DNA of 64,000 nucleotides from CAWACP01 sp963832965 (GTDB lineage: Bacteria > Acidobacteriota > Terriglobia > Bryobacterales > Bryobacteraceae): the NCBI GenBank assembly GCA_963832965.1, contig CAWHVW010000002.1:992001-1056000 (forward strand), given 5' to 3'. The stretch's first letter is position 1; the number at the start of each line of letters is the position of its first letter. The position numbers were made by a program, and so were the translations under genes. The notes below the pieces were generated by a model. The model worked only from the letters and a program-made list of their open reading frames with translations. It did not search any database and was not told the origin of the DNA. This document shows, in pieces, positions 59,908 to 64,000 of this stretch.

Positions 59908-61131
59908 ATGACCACCGATGAACTTCAGGAACCCAGCGCCACGCGGGAGCAACCGGCCCAACCGGCCCCCGCGCGCTTCGGCTATCGCGCGCTGATCGTT
60001 GTTCTGGTAGCGGCAGCCGCATTAGGAGTCCTGATTCACGCGGGCATCGCCAGCCGTGTGAGCGATGCCGCCAGCCTCGCGCGCGAGACCAGCGAGAGCG
60101 CCGTCCAGACGGTGTCGGTCACCCACCCGAAACTCGGCGCACCCTCCGACGAAGTGATTCTTCCCGGCAACATCCAGGCGTTTACGGACACGCCCATCTA
60201 TGCCCGCACCAACGGCTACCTCAGGCACTGGTACTTCGACATCGGCGCGCGAGTGAAGGCCGGCCAGCTTCTCGCCGACATCGACACCCCGGAAACCGAT
60301 CAGCAGTTGCAGCAGGCGCAAGCCGATCTCGAAACCGCGCAGGCCAACTACAAACTGGCGCAGACCACCGCCGCTCGCTGGCAATTCCTGTTGAAGTCAT
60401 TGTCGGTTTCACAGCAGGAAACCGACGAAAAGATCGGCGACCTCAACGCGAAGAGAGCCATGGTGGACGCCGCCGCCTCCAACGTTCACCGCCTGGAAGA
60501 CCTGCAATCGTATGAGAAAGTCTACGCGCCGTTCGACGGCGTGATCACCGCGCGCAACATCGACGTTGGCGATCTCATCAACGCCGGCGCGAGCACCACG
60601 CCGAGCAATTCGCGGGAGCTGTTCCACCTGGCCGCCACTGGGCGCCTTCGCGTCTTCGTCAACGTGCCGGAAGTGTACGATCGCGCCGCCGCGTCCGGTG
60701 TGCGCGCCAGGCTCACCCTCGATGAGTTCCCCGGAAGGACTTTCTCAGGCACGGTGACGCGCAACTCCAACGCCATCGACCCGGCCTCCCGAACGCTGCT
60801 CGTGGAAGTGGATGTCGACAATCCCACGGGAGAGCTGTTGCCGGGCGGATACGTCATGGTGCACCTGAAAGCGCCCGGGCGTGCCGTCGCGCTCACCATA
60901 CCCGCGAACACCATGCTGTTCCGCTCCGAAGGGCTGCGTGTCGGCGTGGTTCGCAACGGACACGCACAACTGGTGCCCATCGCCATCGGCCGCGATTTCG
61001 GCGATTCCGTCGAAGTAGTGCACGGCCTGTCCACGGTTGACCAGATCATTGTGAACCCGTCGGACGCCCTCGTGCCCGGGGCCGAGGTGCGCATTGCTGA
61101 CAAGACTTTGGCCGCCGATGAACGCCGATGA
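59908..61131 (+). CDS. RND efflux periplasmic adaptor (membrane fusion protein)
   Basis: 407 residues; the ATG at 59908 follows AAGGAGG. A membrane anchor (ALIVVLVAAAALGVLIHAGIA) is at about 30-50, then the biotinyl-lipoyl-like and coiled-coil hairpin (DIDTPETDQQLQQAQADLETAQANYKLAQTT), and beta-barrel and MP domains to the end. It links the inner-membrane pump to the outer-membrane channel. The gene overlaps the next frame by 4 bp if the first ATG is used, but the likely start is 61173. Confidence 0.93.
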   Translation: MTTDELQEPSATREQPAQPAPARFGYRALIVVLVAAAALGVLIHAGIASRVSDAASLARETSESAVQTVSVTHPKLGAPSDEVILPGNIQAFTDTPIYARTNGYLRHWYFDIGARVKAGQLLADIDTPETDQQLQQAQADLETAQANYKLAQTTAARWQFLLKSLSVSQQETDEKIGDLNAKRAMVDAAASNVHRLEDLQSYEKVYAPFDGVITARNIDVGDLINAGASTTPSNSRELFHLAATGRLRVFVNVPEVYDRAAASGVRARLTLDEFPGRTFSGTVTRNSNAIDPASRTLLVEVDVDNPTGELLPGGYVMVHLKAPGRAVALTIPANTMLFRSEGLRVGVVRNGHAQLVPIAIGRDFGDSVEVVHGLSTVDQIIVNPSDALVPGAEVRIADKTLAADERR

Positions 61132-61172
61132 ACGCCGATTACACGAAATTGCTTATCTGCGTGAGGAGAGCC

Positions 61173-62606
61173 ATGAAGCCTTTACTGATTCCGTTGCTTG
61201 CGCTGTTCATCGTGTTCACGGCCGCTTGTTCGGTCGGCCCGAAATACCAGGCCCCGGCCGTGCCCGTTCCACAGACGTATAAAGAGGAGGGCAACTGGAA
61301 GCCAGCCGAACCGGCTGATGCAAAAATCCGCGGCGACTGGTGGCAGATGTTCAACGACGACAGCCTGAACTCTTTGGAGGAGCAAATCAACGGCTCCAAC
61401 CAGGACCTCAAGATCGCCCAGAGCCACTTCGATGAAGCCCGCGCCATGATCCGTCTCAATCGCGCCAGCTTCTTCCCCACCATCTCGGTCGGCGCGGGCG
61501 CAACGGCCAATCGCACCTCCTCGAACTCCGTGCTCACCAGCGCGGCGGGCAGTGCGGGCTTCGGCGATTTCGCCCTGCCGCTCGATTTCTCCTGGGAAGC
61601 CGACGTGTGGGGCCGCATCCGCCATCAGGTGGAAGCGTCGCGCGAAGAGGGCCAGGCCAGCGCCGCGGATCTGGAAGCTGTCCGCCTGAGCCTGCATGCC
61701 GAGCTGGCGTTTGATTATTTTGAGTTGCGCAGTCTCGACGCCGAGCAGAAACTGCTCGACGACACCGTCGTCGCCTGGCGTCAGGCGCTGGAACTTACGC
61801 AGCGGCGCTTCGATGGCGGAGCCGCCTCTGGCGTGGAAGTGGCGCAGGCGCAAACGCAGCTCGATTCCACCGTGGCTCAGGATCAGGACGTCGGCGTCCA
61901 GAGAGCCGCCTATGAACACGCCATCGCCGTTCTGGTCGGCAAACCGCCGGCCGCGTTCACCCTGGCGGCGAAACCGCTCAACGCCGATCCGCCGAGTATT
62001 CCCGTCGGCGTCCCGTCGCAATTGCTCGAGCGCAGGCCGGACATCGCCGCCGCCGAACGCCGCGTCGCCGAGGCCAATGCGGAGGTCGGGGTCGCGCGCT
62101 CGGCCTACTATCCCACCGTGCTTCTGAGCGCGGCCGTCGGTCTGGAAGGCAACTCCATCACCGACTGGCTTGCCTGGCCCAGCCGTTTCTGGGCAGCCGG
62201 TCCGGAAGTAGCGCAGACGTTGTTCGATGCCGGCCGCCGCCACGCCACCAACGACGCCGCTCTTGCCGCCTGGAAGGCCAGCGTGGCCACATACCGGCAA
62301 ACTTCGCTCGATGCGTTCCAGCAGGTGGAAGACAACCTGGCGGCTCTGCGCATTCTCGCCAGGGAAAGCGAGACGCAGCGCGGCGCGGTGGCCTCCGCGC
62401 AGCACTCGCTCGATTTGTCGATGAACCGCTACACCGGCGGGCTGGTGACCTATCTCGAAGTGGTCACCGCGCAGAGCACCGCGCTCGCCAATGAACGCAC
62501 CGCGGTGGACATCCAGCGCCGGCGCATGGACGCCAGCGTCCTTCTCGTGAAGGCGCTCGGTGGCGGCTGGGATGTCTCGCAACTGCCCGCGTTGAAGAAG
62601 GGCTGA
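61173..62606 (+). CDS. Outer-membrane efflux lipoprotein, NodT/TolC family
   Basis: 477 residues from ATG 61173, which has GAGGAGA upstream and begins the signal peptide MKPLLIPLLALFIVFTAACSVGP; TAAC is a lipobox. An upstream in-frame ATG at 61128 gives an unlikely N-terminus. Two OEP repeats with long helical hairpins follow (DWWQMFNDDSLNSLEEQINGSNQDLKIAQSHFDEARAMIR, LELTQRRFDGGAASGVEVAQAQTQLDS). It forms the exit duct. The upstream region has a short tandem repeat of CCGATGAACG around 61117-61138. Confidence 0.92.
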   Translation: MKPLLIPLLALFIVFTAACSVGPKYQAPAVPVPQTYKEEGNWKPAEPADAKIRGDWWQMFNDDSLNSLEEQINGSNQDLKIAQSHFDEARAMIRLNRASFFPTISVGAGATANRTSSNSVLTSAAGSAGFGDFALPLDFSWEADVWGRIRHQVEASREEGQASAADLEAVRLSLHAELAFDYFELRSLDAEQKLLDDTVVAWRQALELTQRRFDGGAASGVEVAQAQTQLDSTVAQDQDVGVQRAAYEHAIAVLVGKPPAAFTLAAKPLNADPPSIPVGVPSQLLERRPDIAAAERRVAEANAEVGVARSAYYPTVLLSAAVGLEGNSITDWLAWPSRFWAAGPEVAQTLFDAGRRHATNDAALAAWKASVATYRQTSLDAFQQVEDNLAALRILARESETQRGAVASAQHSLDLSMNRYTGGLVTYLEVVTAQSTALANERTAVDIQRRRMDASVLLVKALGGGWDVSQLPALKKG

Positions 62607-62619
62607 CTCGCCTGGCCGC

Positions 62620-62847
62620 TCACTCGCAGAAGACCTTCACCTTCATCTTTTCGTTTTTCTGATCCACATCCACGGTCAGGTCATCAAGCTGGTCGATGAT
62701 CTCTTCCAGGTTTTCGGGCTTGATCTGCGAAAGGTCGAAGGGCACGCCGTTCTCGCGCAGCGCGCCGTTCACATGAACGCGAGCCTGCGCGGGAATCAGG
62801 CTGGCCAGCTTCACTCCCGCGGGATCAGCGTTTGTGAATAGGCTCAC
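62620..62847 (-). CDS. Small hypothetical protein at the end of the HNH operon
   Basis: 75 residues from a GTG at 62847, which overlaps the stop of the HNH gene by 4 bp (GTGA); a GTG at 62850 is also possible. The sequence VSLFTNADPAGVKLASLIPAQARVHVNGALRENGVPFDLSQIKPENLEEIIDQLDDLTVDVDQKNEKMKVKVFCE is acidic and probably alpha/beta. I know no function. It is convergent with the efflux lipoprotein gene. Confidence 0.6.
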   Translation of the reverse strand: MSLFTNADPAGVKLASLIPAQARVHVNGALRENGVPFDLSQIKPENLEEIIDQLDDLTVDVDQKNEKMKVKVFCE

Positions 62848-63325
62848 CACATCTCCCGGATTCGAGGTCGCCGGGCGCCCTTCTTCAAGTTTTTCTCTTT
62901 CGGGATGACGCGGAGATTATCGGTGGTGTTGCTACCACCCTTGGAGAATGGCCAGACATGATCGATGTGGTATTTTGTCGAATCGTATTCTTCACCCTTA
63001 AGGTCCCTGGCTATGACCGCTCTTTTCACCGATGCCGAATACCGTCGTGAGCGTCGGATTGATTTCTTTCGATGAAAAACACGATCAGGCCAACGAATCT
63101 TGACGCCATATTTGCGTTGGATGCGGGCCAGTGCATCACTCCGGCAAAGACAAATACACAACCACAGAATACGAGGACGGCGAAGGCGAGATTGCGGAGG
63201 AACAGACGCGCACCCTCGCGCGCAAGTCTGAGCGCTCGCAGCCAGTACAGGCAGACAATGAACCCAATACCGAAGATGATCCAGGCGATGGTTAGATCGC
63301 CGGTGACGTGAAACGGCGGTTGCAT
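62844..63325 (-). pseudogene. Membrane-anchored HNH nuclease, one-base frameshift
   Basis: The frame from ATG 63325 encodes three hydrophobic segments (LTIAWIIFGIGFIVCLYWL, FLRNLAFAVLVFCGCVFVFAG, FVGLIVFFIE) and then stops at 63026. The neighbouring frame continues from about 63069 as KKSIRRSRRYSASVKRAVIARDL and a clear HNH core YHIDHVWPFSKGGSNTTDNLRVIPKEKN. One extra A in a three-base run (coding strand, 63067-63069) would join them as FFIEKKSIRRSRRYS, giving about 160 residues: membrane anchor then nuclease. The HNH core lacks the usual Cys pairs. Alternatively these are two overlapping genes. Confidence 0.6.
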
Positions 63326-63328
63326 CGA

Positions 63329-63475
63329 CTACCTGGACTTGGCTTTTCGCCTGATGTGAGCTTTACCGTTCGTTCCTTTCTTGGGCTTCACAGCGACGAA
63401 GTCTTTCTTCTCCGCGCCTTTCTTGGTGGTGTTGCCGAGAAGAGCGCCAGCAAGGAAGACAAGTGGAAACGGCAT
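63329..63475 (-). CDS. 48-residue hydrophobic-basic small protein
   Basis: Starts ATG 63475: MPFPLVFLAGALLGNTTKKG, then a basic tail EKKDFVAVKPKKGTNGKAHIRRKAKSR and TAG. One short hydrophobic segment is at the N-terminus. The stop is 3 bp before the start of the membrane-anchored HNH gene, so they are probably cotranslated. No family is recognised. Confidence 0.5.
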   Translation of the reverse strand: MPFPLVFLAGALLGNTTKKGAEKKDFVAVKPKKGTNGKAHIRRKAKSR

Positions 63476-63944
63476 AGCCGGAATATCGGCGGAAATGCAC
63501 TACATCTTTAGGATGGGTTTGCCCATAAGCTCCCAGATCGTTTGGGAGGGTACACCGGTGCGTTATTCCGGGAATAAGTAAGACAAAAATACACAATCGC
63601 GAATGACGATGTGGAAGTCGGTTTCATCGACAATTGTTATAGCGCGATATATATAGCCGCGAAACCGTCTAAAGGGGTCATCCTGGTTTGCCGATCTCCT
63701 TGCTGTGCCATTACCTCTCATTGCGCTGGCAATCACCGCTTTTTCTGGCCGAGCTTCGACGAAGACTAAGAAAGCGAGGGCAGTTGCGGCTACAGAACGA
63801 GGAATGACAAGAGAGTCACGGCATACTTCAAGGAAGCCGAATAGCAGCGTCACCCATCACCTGAATTAGTCTGCGCGCGGCTGTTTCGCCGCGCTGACCG
63901 CGGGAGCCGTGGATAGCAGTCCCGACCGAAGGAGGTCAGTTACC
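63476..63944. other. Mostly noncoding stretch before the last gene
   Basis: 469 bp. A 96-residue open frame on the minus strand (63563-63853) starts with GTG, lacks a Shine-Dalgarno and shows no domain, so I do not call it. A 7-bp perfect hairpin GCGCGGC-TGTTTC-GCCGCGC is at 63875-63894. The composition is more AT-rich than the genes around it. Confidence 0.35.
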
Positions 63945-64000
63945 GTGCAACTTCCAGAATTTGGAATGTCAAGAGCAGCTTCGCCGTTCCGCTTGCTCGT
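63945..64000 (+). CDS. Start of an unknown gene (3' partial)
   Basis: GTG at 63945 preceded by AAGGAGG with 9 nt spacing. The visible peptide is VQLPEFGMSRAASPFRLL, too short to assign. The ribosome site is the only evidence. Confidence 0.35.
   Translation, partial: MQLPEFGMSRAASPFRLL

Noticed and set aside
61117..61140. Direct repeat CCGATGAACG at the adaptor/lipoprotein junction as a regulatory site
   Set aside because: Two copies of a 10-11 bp unit in coding sequence at the stop; more simply replication slippage.
63563..63853. 96-codon minus-strand frame near the end of the window
   Set aside because: GTG start without a Shine-Dalgarno, no domain and no conserved pattern.

Overview
The window is about 64 kb of GC-rich (roughly 60-65 percent by eye), densely coded bacterial chromosome. 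It looks like an acidobacterium of the Solibacter/Bryobacter type. The reasons are the family mix: ADOP-type MacB/FtsX permeases next to a PadR regulator, TMTC-like membrane TPR proteins, HAF-repeat secreted proteins, VOC proteins with an extra N-terminal helical part, a DUF885 peptidase and a BBP2 porin. This lineage call is inference. No rRNA is present; one tRNA (Pro, anticodon GGG) is.

Layout. 1-4.0 kb: a diphosphate-type phosphofructokinase (5' end missing), an FAD oxidoreductase, a sugar-nucleotide epimerase and an unknown protein. 4.0-11.5 kb, minus strand: tssK-tssL-tssM of a type VI secretion system, followed by a frameshifted TMTC-like protein. 11.6-13.2 kb: a divergent, tail-anchored, proline-rich protein with seven GEFT-R-x-F repeats. 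13.2-24.5 kb: a nitrogen region with PII, a porin, an APC permease, a PP2C phosphatase and Ser/Thr kinase pair, an Amt operon whose tail is a three-gene HEPN cassette, and glutamine synthetase. 24.5-30.2 kb: a VanZ-NUDIX fusion, an IscU-like scaffold, a secreted HAF-repeat protein, DUF885 and VOC genes. 30.2-33.5 kb: ribonuclease J, with its last 235 bp duplicated 1.65 kb downstream; the two copies bracket a HicBA pair and a nuclease-like gene. 33.6-41.7 kb: two methyltransferases, an ADOP permease, an unknown membrane protein, SecA and tRNA-Pro. 42.2-50.7 kb: an alcohol dehydrogenase and peroxiredoxin-like pair, a complete IS630-type element, then small metabolic, membrane, protease and PilZ genes. 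50.8-56 kb: a methyltransferase, PadR with a reduced ADOP protein, and a divergent ABC exporter. 56-62.6 kb: TetR and a complete RND tripartite efflux operon. 62.6-63.5 kb: a small minus-strand operon with a probable membrane-anchored HNH protein.

How the genes work together. PII, Amt and GlnA are the core of ammonium uptake and assimilation. The kinase and phosphatase lie 5.6 kb from the T6SS genes and could control secretion by threonine phosphorylation, with the GEFT-repeat protein as a plausible substrate; this is inference. TetR and PadR each sit beside an inverted repeat that faces a transporter operon.

Two features need care. First, at least five genes are broken by one missing base, each in or beside a short homopolymer, which suggests residual assembly error rather than real pseudogenes. 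Second, short dispersed repeats are common: a 25-bp repeat in five intergenic or gene-end places, a 108-bp MITE-like element with TA target sites, and a hairpin family with compensatory base changes. In several cases these repeats supply the stop codon of the adjacent gene.
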